DNA of 7,116 nt from Fidelibacterota bacterium (GCA_002694025.1 NZKX01000063.1:1-7116); one strand, 5' to 3'; positions 1 through 6,444 are shown, numbered from the stretch's first letter. Made by a program: numbers and translations. Notes: a model not told the origin generated them from the sequence alone.

Positions 1-554
1 AAAGGAGCATAAATAAAATCACGAACAATTTGAGAAAGTTGATTTGCTTGAAAAAACACTATCGAACCAAAAAGACCGGCAATGCTAAACATTATAGCAA
101 GTGGCTTGTATTTTTGCCCTAAGCCCTTTTCAATAAAATACATGACTCCTCCTTGAATTTCCCCTCTGTCATCATATCCTCTATACATTACAGAAAGAGT
201 ACAAGTAAAGAATTTAGTGCTCATACCAAAGATCGCAGTTATCCACATCCAAAAAACAGCACCAGGACCACCAGCATGGATAGCCACAGCTACACCAGCT
301 ATATTGCCCATACCAACAGTTCCTGCTAATGCGCTAGACAGCGCTTCAAAATGGGTAATCTGACCAGGATCATCTTTTGAATCATATTTTCCTAGTAAAA
401 TTTCAATAGCATGCTTGAAATATAGTATGGGAATCATTCGAGAATAAATTGCGAAAAATAGTCCTCCTCCGAGTAATAAGATAACTAAAGGAGTTCCCCA
501 AAGAATATTTGAAAGGGTTGAGAAAAATGAGTCTAGAGTGTTATAAATTTGCAT
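1..554 (-). CDS. Sodium:alanine/glycine symporter (AGCS family), N-terminal 184 residues, 3' end outside window
   Basis: This is an inner-membrane secondary carrier that imports alanine or glycine with Na+ (AGCS family, Pfam Na_Ala_symp). Reading the minus strand from the ATG at 552-554 gives 184 codons plus two bases, open to the window edge. Family members are about 450-550 aa, so roughly a third is visible. The family signature is clear: an ALAGTVGMGNIAGVA-type stretch at about residues 76-89, AGGPGAVFWMW at about 94-104, then the GM-TKF segment and a YRG loop, followed by QGGVMYFIEKGLG at about 134-146. Hydrophobic segments fall near residues 20-38, 75-95, 98-122 and 152-172. Compared with the common form, GTGN is GMGN, GGPMY is GGVMY, and the usual Glu after the KF segment is absent. 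The substrate cannot be told from this half. The gene diverges from the LptF/LptG gene with a 64-bp spacer. No Shine-Dalgarno sequence precedes the start. Confidence 0.94.
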   Translation of the reverse strand, partial: MQIYNTLDSFFSTLSNILWGTPLVILLLGGGLFFAIYSRMIPILYFKHAIEILLGKYDSKDDPGQITHFEALSSALAGTVGMGNIAGVAVAIHAGGPGAVFWMWITAIFGMSTKFFTCTLSVMYRGYDDRGEIQGGVMYFIEKGLGQKYKPLAIMFSIAGLFGSIVFFQANQLSQIVRDFIYAP

Positions 555-578
555 TCAATACCATTTTATTATTGCTAC

Positions 579-586
579 ATTATAAT
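579..586. promoter_or_regulatory. Candidate shared (bidirectional) -10 element, ATTATAAT
   Basis: The octamer ATTATAAT is its own reverse complement. It therefore presents a perfect TATAAT to the plus strand (581-586) and to the minus strand (584 down to 579). It sits in the middle of the 64-bp spacer between two divergent genes. On the plus strand a start about 7 bases downstream would leave a leader of about 26 nt before the GTG at 619. On the minus strand the leader to the ATG at 554 would be about 18 nt. I see no good -35 box at normal spacing on either side (minus TTAGAT at 606-601 is weak). AT-rich spacers produce such boxes by chance, so this is a plausible but unproven promoter pair. 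Confidence 0.4.
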
Positions 587-618
587 CAAATTCAGTTACA
601 ATCTAATAGAATTTAATA

Positions 619-1710
619 GTGAAAAAATTAGACATATACCTTTTTAAACAATTTTTAGTCATTCTTATTATGGCAATTATGGGATTTTTATCCATTTTTT
701 TGATTGTTGACCTTATTGAGAATCTTGATCGTTTTATGGACAATAATGTTCCAAAGAAAATTGTAATAGAATACTACATATATACAATACCTTATTTTTT
801 AAGCATTGGGTTGCCTATGTCTGTACTTATATCTACAGTTTTAAGTCTTGGTTATCTAGTAAAGCGAAATGAATGGACAGCAATGAAAGCATCTGGTATA
901 AGTATTTACAGGGTCGCCATGCCACTAATTTTCCTTGGACTAATAATATCCGGTTTTTCTTTTTTTCTAGATAATAAATTAGTTTCATATGGAAACGAAA
1001 AACGTTTTGACATTGATAGAGATTATGTAAAAAGGAAATCTAGACATAAAATAAAAAACACATTAAAAAATATAGTTTTTCAAAAAAACTTAAAAACTCA
1101 CATTTCACTTACAAAGTATTCTGTCCAAAAAGAAAATGGTTACGATTTAACTTTAGTTGATCTTGGAAATGAATTAATTACTAAAAGAATTGATGCTAAA
1201 AAAATAAATTGGAACAGTAGAAAGAAGAAATGGTTAATAAGCAATTACTCTATTCGAAAATTCGATCAAAATGGAAAAGAAAAAGAAATTTACATTGGGG
1301 AACAAGATACACTTATAGATCTTAGTTTTCTGCCCAGAGATATATATCAACAAGCAAGAAAACCTGATGAACTTGATTTTTTTGCCTTAACAGATATGAT
1401 ACAAAAATTAAAAAAAAACGGAGTTGAAACATTAAAATGGGAAGTAACCAGATATCTGAAAATTTCATTCGCATTTACAAACCTTATAGTTGTTATATGC
1501 GGCATACCACTTGTGGTGATCAGAGAAAGAGGTGAACTTTCTTTTGGTGCCGGAGCAAGTATTTTTGTGATCTTTGGATATTATGCATTTATTAAATTTG
1601 GACAATCTCTTGGTTTTAAAGGATTACTTTCGCCCATTATGTCAGCATGGATTGGAAATTTGATTTTTTTTCTTATAGGTATTGTATTGTTTTGGAAGTC
1701 ACGAACATAA
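619..1710 (+). CDS. LptF/LptG-family permease of the LPS transport ABC exporter
   Basis: This is an inner-membrane permease subunit that, with its paralogue and the ATPase LptB, extracts lipopolysaccharide from the inner membrane and passes it to the Lpt bridge (Pfam LptF_LptG). At 363 aa it is standard family length. Three membrane segments (about 12-31, 58-80, 98-117) are followed by a periplasmic region at about 120-275 where the family has its beta-jellyroll, then three more segments (about 281-301, 310-330, 338-358). The RNEWTAMKASGIS stretch at 83-95 matches the cytoplasmic coupling helix after TM2, whose Glu (here E85) contacts LptB in characterised members. LSPIMSAWIGN at 337-347 matches the conserved start of TM6. 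The start is GTG: an in-frame TAG lies at 607-609 with no other start between, and the MKKLDIYLFKQF opening is typical of the family. No Shine-Dalgarno is visible. The gene ends in tandem TAA TAA. Whether it is the F or G subunit cannot be decided, and no partner gene is in the window. Confidence 0.93.
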   Translation: MKKLDIYLFKQFLVILIMAIMGFLSIFLIVDLIENLDRFMDNNVPKKIVIEYYIYTIPYFLSIGLPMSVLISTVLSLGYLVKRNEWTAMKASGISIYRVAMPLIFLGLIISGFSFFLDNKLVSYGNEKRFDIDRDYVKRKSRHKIKNTLKNIVFQKNLKTHISLTKYSVQKENGYDLTLVDLGNELITKRIDAKKINWNSRKKKWLISNYSIRKFDQNGKEKEIYIGEQDTLIDLSFLPRDIYQQARKPDELDFFALTDMIQKLKKNGVETLKWEVTRYLKISFAFTNLIVVICGIPLVVIRERGELSFGAGASIFVIFGYYAFIKFGQSLGFKGLLSPIMSAWIGNLIFFLIGIVLFWKSRT

Positions 1711-1715
1711 TAAAA

Positions 1716-3086
1716 CTATATCTTCGGAGAAGGTCCTTGCTCATCGAAGCTATCCATTTTATCTCCTTTCCCCACATATGTAAGCCCAAGAGACAGGTTT
1801 AATCCTTTCATAGTATGTAACCACATTCCGTTTCTAAAAGCAAAACCAAAATCAAACATCAATCTGCTCTTTTTTAAACCAAATCCAACACCTAATTCTT
1901 TCATATCACCGCCGCCCCAACCGAAACCAATTCTTAATGGTAAGGATGGCATCCGTGTCCACTCTGTACCCACAGACCATTTCCATTGCTTCCTAGAATA
2001 ATACTTATTGTTAAATCCAGCGACCAAATCTGATGCAACCAAAAAATTATCAAACTGCTTTGATACACCAGCTCTAAACGTGGGTGGTATTCTAGTTGTG
2101 AAGTCCTTTGCATTTGAAGGTATTTTTAGAAAACGAGTTTGGTTTTTAAAAAGTGAATCATTAGACATTTTATCAACGCGAATTGTATCAATAATAAAAG
2201 TGTACTCTATATATTCATCTGAAGATAACTCATCGTCTCCCCACTTAAATGGATAGAAACTTTTTGTCAAAGGATTTAAACTGGTAGTTGATTGATCACC
2301 ACCTTGCTCCCATCGTATTGATCCCATTAGGTTAATAATTGACATACCGAAATTCCAACCGTTTAGAGGTCTAGACGCTAGACCAATATCCAACCCAAAT
2401 CCGGATCCACCGACACCTTGCTTAATTATATATTTACCATATCCGTATATTCCTAAATCATCTGTAATTAAACTTGATGAAGAAGAATCTTCATCAACTC
2501 CTAAAAAGAAAAGACCTTGCATATATTTTGCTGTAACACCCAAAGACATATATTTAGAAGGAATTCCAAAAGAAAGACCGAACTCATTAATACCTAAAAT
2601 TTCATAGTTGAATTCAAGATCTAAGTTTGCTTTTTTTGCATTACCATAAAATATTAATTCTAATAGTCCTATTGGAAGCTTATAATTTTGTAAGAGAATA
2701 TTGTTTGCAGAAAATGCTAGATTGCCTTTTGAGATGTTAATTAACGGTATCGGCATATGAGTGTCCATAAAAAATGTCAAACCATCCTGCTGCTCTAATG
2801 TATTAAAAAACTTATTAACATCGGTGGTTGATAAAGTATCACCACTATATTTCGCAATATTTTCTATTGAAAAAAAATTTCCTACTAACCCAAAATCTAA
2901 TTGGAAAGCTTGGATAGTAAGCGGCCTATTATGTTGAAGACCAATTAAACCCGGGTTATAACCCACGCTAAAGATCCCGTTGGCTATTGTTGTGTAACTA
3001 CCTGCAAGGGCAACGGCTCTTGGGTCCCTCTTCGATTGAGAAAAAAGAAATGAAATTATAATTAATATAAGGAATATATTCTTCAT
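1716..3086 (-). CDS. Predicted outer-membrane beta-barrel protein (PorV/DUF5723-like), second gene of lipoprotein-barrel pair
   Basis: This is a 456-aa exported protein with no assigned function. Residues 1-17 form a signal peptide (MKN, a long Ile/Leu/Phe core, then SFLFSQ), probably cut near Q17 or S18. The mature start, DPRAVALAGSYTTIANGIFS and then VGYNPGLIG (residues 21-49), resembles the N-terminal turn of PorV, DUF5723 and FadL-like barrels, which carry a GxxxA(Y/T)T..D..A..xNPAGL pattern. The rest is alternating amphipathic strands with Gly turns, for example GFGLDIGLASRPLNGW (229-244) and FRAGVSKQF (337-345). It ends with a strand near 429-438 and a 17-residue polar tail rather than a terminal aromatic. 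A hydrophilic stretch at about 260-335 would be a large loop, and there is a five-Ser run at 201-205. No cysteine is present. The ATG directly follows the TAG of the upstream lipoprotein gene in the same frame, so translation is probably coupled. A barrel lodged in the outer membrane is inferred from strand pattern and signal peptide only. Confidence 0.75.
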   Translation of the reverse strand: MKNIFLILIIISFLFSQSKRDPRAVALAGSYTTIANGIFSVGYNPGLIGLQHNRPLTIQAFQLDFGLVGNFFSIENIAKYSGDTLSTTDVNKFFNTLEQQDGLTFFMDTHMPIPLINISKGNLAFSANNILLQNYKLPIGLLELIFYGNAKKANLDLEFNYEILGINEFGLSFGIPSKYMSLGVTAKYMQGLFFLGVDEDSSSSSLITDDLGIYGYGKYIIKQGVGGSGFGLDIGLASRPLNGWNFGMSIINLMGSIRWEQGGDQSTTSLNPLTKSFYPFKWGDDELSSDEYIEYTFIIDTIRVDKMSNDSLFKNQTRFLKIPSNAKDFTTRIPPTFRAGVSKQFDNFLVASDLVAGFNNKYYSRKQWKWSVGTEWTRMPSLPLRIGFGWGGGDMKELGVGFGLKKSRLMFDFGFAFRNGMWLHTMKGLNLSLGLTYVGKGDKMDSFDEQGPSPKI

Positions 3087-3089
3087 CTA
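3084..3089 (-). other. Stop-start junction TAG|ATG between the lipoprotein and barrel genes
   Basis: On the minus strand the TAG of the lipoprotein (3089-3087) is followed with no intervening base by the ATG of the barrel (3086-3084). Both genes are in the same frame. The bases before it read GCACAAAAAGA, with no AGGAG-like ribosome site, so the barrel start most likely depends on ribosomes arriving from the upstream gene. Reinitiation at the stop is the simplest reading. Readthrough of the TAG would give a 1553-residue fusion. Confidence 0.7.
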
Positions 3090-6000
3090 TCTTTTTGTGC
3101 TTAAATACCGCGTTGTTGAAACAATGTTTTTCCGGCTATTTGACCTAACAGAATTTGTAATTTTAACATAGTGCCCATTAATATCACATGCAGGCGAAGT
3201 TTTGGACTCTATAATTTTGATTCTAAGATAATTTGTAATCGGTACTCCAACCAGACTCCATTTATAGGATCCAGTATTTTCAAGGCCTGTAGCAATTTCA
3301 CTCCAACCTTCTGTCACAGTACAATTTCTTGGTAAATATTTTGTTGAATCAAAAGTAGAATCAGAAGCATCACTCACAGAATACCATAAATCTAAAGTTT
3401 CATTAATATTTCCAAAGGAACTCCATAGTATTTCTAATGAATCAGAATTTGTAAAGGTTTGCCCACCATTTGGGTAAGTAATAAAAAGTTCATTGGAGGG
3501 ACTGCCTAATGCACCATCACTGCTTAATGTGAAAGTTATAAAAGAACTAATATCAAGATAGTCGTGAACAGATAAAAACACACCAGTGTTACCAGTCCCT
3601 GGTAAATAAAATCTAGGCATTGTGTAATTATCCCCATATCCTGTAAGTAATTTTATTTTTGAGGTGTCTATCGTACTAGAATATACCCCAGAACCTGGGA
3701 CAACCACCATTCCATCAGCATATTCTACGCTATCTAAGTAAACATTATTTAGTGAATCATAATTGAAGTAATGATAGATTGTTGTATCTTCTCCTGAATC
3801 ATAATATTCTGTGGGAGTAGGTAGAAAAAATTTAAATAATGTGTCTACGTAAGATATTACAGTATCGGTCCCAGATCCATTTGTCTTAACAATATAAGGA
3901 GTTCCATCAATACATTCTGAAAAATCTGTCATTACATCAAATATGTAGATATTATTACTAATATCTGGAGAAAGATTTTTACATCTTCTAATTATATATA
4001 GACTATCTGATGGTAATAAAGCACCTATAGTTGCAAGAGTATCTCTAAATAAGCTTAGCTGCTCAACATTACGATCTGTAGGAAACATTGAATCATTGCT
4101 CATTAGGACTGCCACTTCCGCCCCAAATGGTAGAGCATTTGTAATATTTGAAACTAGACTAGTTTCTTTTAAGCCTTTTCTAATTTTAGACCTTGTATCA
4201 TGTTCAAATGCTTCTATTTTTGTAGCTGTACCTCCCATAAATGTCATAGGCTCTAATTGGAGAGCAAAAGGAATTGTTACTCTAAAAGTGGCAGCAATGG
4301 CCTTGTTTCCTGATAACTCACCACGCCCATCAACTTTTACCTGGGGATTTATAAGCATTCTTACTGGGTTCGACCCTAGAAGATCAATTATACTTGAACA
4401 TGTATCACAAAGAGTGTTCTCTCTTTCCAAATCTGGAGGGTCACCTGATGAATAAGTATTTTCTGATTCCCAAATTGATATCGTAGTGCCATTTTTATCA
4501 AGCTTAATATTCGTAACCGATGTGTCTGTATTTAAACTTGTACGTGGCATACCAATAGTATCTATGTCAATAGGTACATATGTTAATTCATTGAGAGAAT
4601 TATAACCTCTAAATTCCATTAGCATCTTAATAGGCAGTTTTATCTGATTTTTAAATATTATTTCCATGGAGGCTTCAGTTGGAATTGCTCCAGTTAAACC
4701 GGGAGGAAATTCCTGTTCTTGAGGATCTGATGGAAGTTCCATGTACATAGCTGCTCCAATTGACTCAAACTCTAATTTATCCAATTTCATACCCATTGAA
4801 AATCCACCAAGGGGTGTACCATCAAGAGGAATCCTCAAAGTGTCCTTAGGTATTGAAATATCTAAATCAAGTTCAAACTCAGTAAATGCGCTATCAGGCC
4901 ACCCATCATCATCACAGCTACCTAATAACCATTCTTCATAGGAAGGACAAGGTATCCCATCTGGACCATCATTATCACCAGAGGTACTTTGAAGTCTATG
5001 TCCTTCCATATCAAAAATTTTGTTTAAAGGGTCCTCACCATTCCTAAGTGTTGTTTCTAATCTTACTCTTTCACCGTCTGCTGTTGAAGGAACAAAATTT
5101 TTAAAATCGATAAGGAAATTCATAGGAAATGGAAAAGTACTTTGTAAATCTATTATTTGTAGCCTATTAACCCGAACGTTCGGATTATTTGCAACGTTAT
5201 CAGCAAGAACATTTCTATAAATTTCCATGCGACTAATACCAGTTTCGGTCATATCCATTTCTGGTAAAACAATTGGTTCTAAATCTAATCCATCAGAGAG
5301 TGAAACATTATTAGTCGTGACAGCAATATCACTTAATCCAGCCATTTGAAAAATCATTTCAAAATCAACATATAAAGAACCAGGCTGAATTTTAACAATG
5401 CTGTCTGCGGGAGCTTCAGTCAATGACATATCAGTAAACATCTTAAGGAAGCTCGTTAAGCCTTTACCCGACAAATTAGTTGTTTTTTCGTATGTTTGTC
5501 CTGCACTGATTGTAGAATCAATGTTGTGATTTGCTAGACTGTCGTTAATTGGGTAATCATTATCAGTGACTATGTACGAAGAAATGTTTCGCAAATCAGT
5601 AGGAATATTATTATTCTTAAATTTAGTTTTATATACACTATTTTCTTCGCTCTCAGCAATAATGAGAGTATCAATACTTGCTATTATTGCAGGGTCATTT
5701 GGAAGAGGTATTGAAGAAATTCCTAAATCAATAGTAGTATCAATTGTTGATGAGACAATTCCCATAACTGAGTCAAAAATAGCTACAATTAATGAATTAT
5801 AATTAGATGCCTTCATATGCCTAATTGAGTCTGTTGGAAAAGAAAATAATCTGCCAAGTGTATCTCCTGTAGCTTCATCGACAAAGCAAACAAGAGAATC
5901 AATTGTAAATGGAGGCTCTGATATTGGAATTTGTACAACTTCACACCATTTGGCAGTATCTTGATAGATTTGCGGTCCATACAACACTACATCAATTTTT

Positions 6001-6377
6001 TGACTAACTCCAATTGCTGGTAAATCAATATTGAAACTGATACCTGGAATCTCACCTGAGGAAATATTTTGATCAAGCCCAACAGGGACTGCAGGAAGTG
6101 CTGGAAGTTCAGTAGCAGGCATTGAGCCTTCTTGAACTATTTTAAAACCTAAAGAGTCATCAGTTGGAAATATTCCAGCATCAGGATTTGAAATGTCCGT
6201 CATTTCATACCTTGTTTGTACTAAAGGGACTTTCAGCTCAATATCCCATATAGGCATCACAAATTCGTCAGGTATATCAAAGTCACAACTACTAAAACTG
6301 AATATAGTTATAAACAAAAGGGACTGTGAAATCCCCTTTCTCCAAAAGGATTTTATATTTCTCAAGATTACCTTCAT
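3087..6377 (-). CDS. Large outer-membrane/surface lipoprotein of unknown function with C-terminal Kre9-like domain
   Basis: This is a 1096-aa exported lipoprotein that I do not recognise by function. Residues 1-30 are a type II signal peptide (basic RNIKSFWRKG, core LLFITIFSF, then FSSC), which makes C31 the lipidated residue. An in-frame TAA at 6390-6392 with no start between fixes the ATG. D32 at +2 would signal inner-membrane retention in E. coli, but that rule does not hold across the FCB group. The mature N-terminus has PIWDIELKVPL at 42-52, which I recall only loosely from other FCB lipoproteins. Beta-rich modules follow, with anchor motifs at P259, P418, P582 and P750. An Asp/Gly loop resembling calcium sites sits at 467-496, and a CxxC at C657/C660. 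Residues 963-1076 match a Kre9/Knh1-type domain: TYPNGGQTF, then LEILWSS, then GSYKWSL, then a YLRIKI strand. A basic 20-residue tail closes the protein and is not a recognisable type IX secretion tail. Function could be carbohydrate or peptide binding, adhesion, or partnering the barrel gene that follows without a gap. Confidence 0.78.
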   Translation of the reverse strand: MKVILRNIKSFWRKGISQSLLFITIFSFSSCDFDIPDEFVMPIWDIELKVPLVQTRYEMTDISNPDAGIFPTDDSLGFKIVQEGSMPATELPALPAVPVGLDQNISSGEIPGISFNIDLPAIGVSQKIDVVLYGPQIYQDTAKWCEVVQIPISEPPFTIDSLVCFVDEATGDTLGRLFSFPTDSIRHMKASNYNSLIVAIFDSVMGIVSSTIDTTIDLGISSIPLPNDPAIIASIDTLIIAESEENSVYKTKFKNNNIPTDLRNISSYIVTDNDYPINDSLANHNIDSTISAGQTYEKTTNLSGKGLTSFLKMFTDMSLTEAPADSIVKIQPGSLYVDFEMIFQMAGLSDIAVTTNNVSLSDGLDLEPIVLPEMDMTETGISRMEIYRNVLADNVANNPNVRVNRLQIIDLQSTFPFPMNFLIDFKNFVPSTADGERVRLETTLRNGEDPLNKIFDMEGHRLQSTSGDNDGPDGIPCPSYEEWLLGSCDDDGWPDSAFTEFELDLDISIPKDTLRIPLDGTPLGGFSMGMKLDKLEFESIGAAMYMELPSDPQEQEFPPGLTGAIPTEASMEIIFKNQIKLPIKMLMEFRGYNSLNELTYVPIDIDTIGMPRTSLNTDTSVTNIKLDKNGTTISIWESENTYSSGDPPDLERENTLCDTCSSIIDLLGSNPVRMLINPQVKVDGRGELSGNKAIAATFRVTIPFALQLEPMTFMGGTATKIEAFEHDTRSKIRKGLKETSLVSNITNALPFGAEVAVLMSNDSMFPTDRNVEQLSLFRDTLATIGALLPSDSLYIIRRCKNLSPDISNNIYIFDVMTDFSECIDGTPYIVKTNGSGTDTVISYVDTLFKFFLPTPTEYYDSGEDTTIYHYFNYDSLNNVYLDSVEYADGMVVVPGSGVYSSTIDTSKIKLLTGYGDNYTMPRFYLPGTGNTGVFLSVHDYLDISSFITFTLSSDGALGSPSNELFITYPNGGQTFTNSDSLEILWSSFGNINETLDLWYSVSDASDSTFDSTKYLPRNCTVTEGWSEIATGLENTGSYKWSLVGVPITNYLRIKIIESKTSPACDINGHYVKITNSVRSNSRKNIVSTTRYLSTKR

Positions 6378-6384
6378 TCTATGC

Positions 6385-6428
6385 CAAAATTATTGGACTT
6401 CCGCCACCAAATTTGTAGAATAATTTTG
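6385..6428. repeat. 10-bp perfect inverted repeat upstream of the lipoprotein gene
   Basis: CAAAATTATT at 6385-6394 and AATAATTTTG at 6419-6428 are exact reverse complements separated by 24 bases. The spacer contains a further 8-bp palindrome, CAAATTTG, at 6408-6415. The proximal arm ends 7 bases before the ATG of the lipoprotein. The repeat could be an operator, or a leader hairpin closing off the initiation region if transcription starts upstream of 6428. There is no T-tract directly after it on either strand, so it is not a simple terminator. The arms are AT-rich, so chance is possible. Confidence 0.5.
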
Positions 6429-6444
6429 ATAGATACAAAAACAA
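6417..6444 (-). promoter_or_regulatory. Weak candidate promoter for the lipoprotein-barrel operon
   Basis: The terminator of the upstream sahH gene lies just before this pair, so a promoter is expected between about 6378 and 6446. The best sigma-70-like match on the minus strand is TTGTTT (6444-6439), a 16-bp spacer, then TATTCT (6422-6417). It matches 3 and 4 of the 6 consensus bases. The -10 would overlap the distal arm of the inverted repeat, so a protein bound there could block it. The -35 would lie in the terminator's T-tract. Support is weak. Confidence 0.22.

Noticed and set aside
1401..1420. Run of nine A (1410-1418) in the LptF/LptG gene as a possible slippage or phase-variation site
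   Set aside because: The frame is intact through it and the gene is very A-rich throughout. Nothing around it suggests programmed frameshifting.
1721..1750. CTTCG/CGAAG pair as a terminator for the convergent genes
   Set aside because: The stem is only 5 bp with a 20-base loop and no T-tract. It lies inside the barrel coding sequence.
2008..2256. 82-codon plus-strand open frame, with similar short plus-strand frames at 4741-4941, 5020-5220, 5566-5802 and 6193-6423
   Set aside because: All lie antisense to the barrel and lipoprotein genes and have no recognisable protein character. They are expected shadows.
1716..3089. Recoding of TAG as a sense codon (both genes of the pair end in TAG)
   Set aside because: The upstream TAG is followed by a full signal peptide. 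The downstream TAG comes after a complete barrel, right at the convergent gene's end. Ordinary stops explain both.
3087..3160. Type IX secretion C-terminal signal on the lipoprotein
   Set aside because: The last 20 residues are basic and Ser/Thr-rich without the strand and Gly pattern of that domain, and the protein already has a lipoprotein signal.
4096..4455. 119-codon plus-strand open frame inside the lipoprotein gene
   Set aside because: It is antisense to a continuous 1096-aa gene with a signal peptide and domain matches. Its translation shows no motif, and it has no ribosome site.
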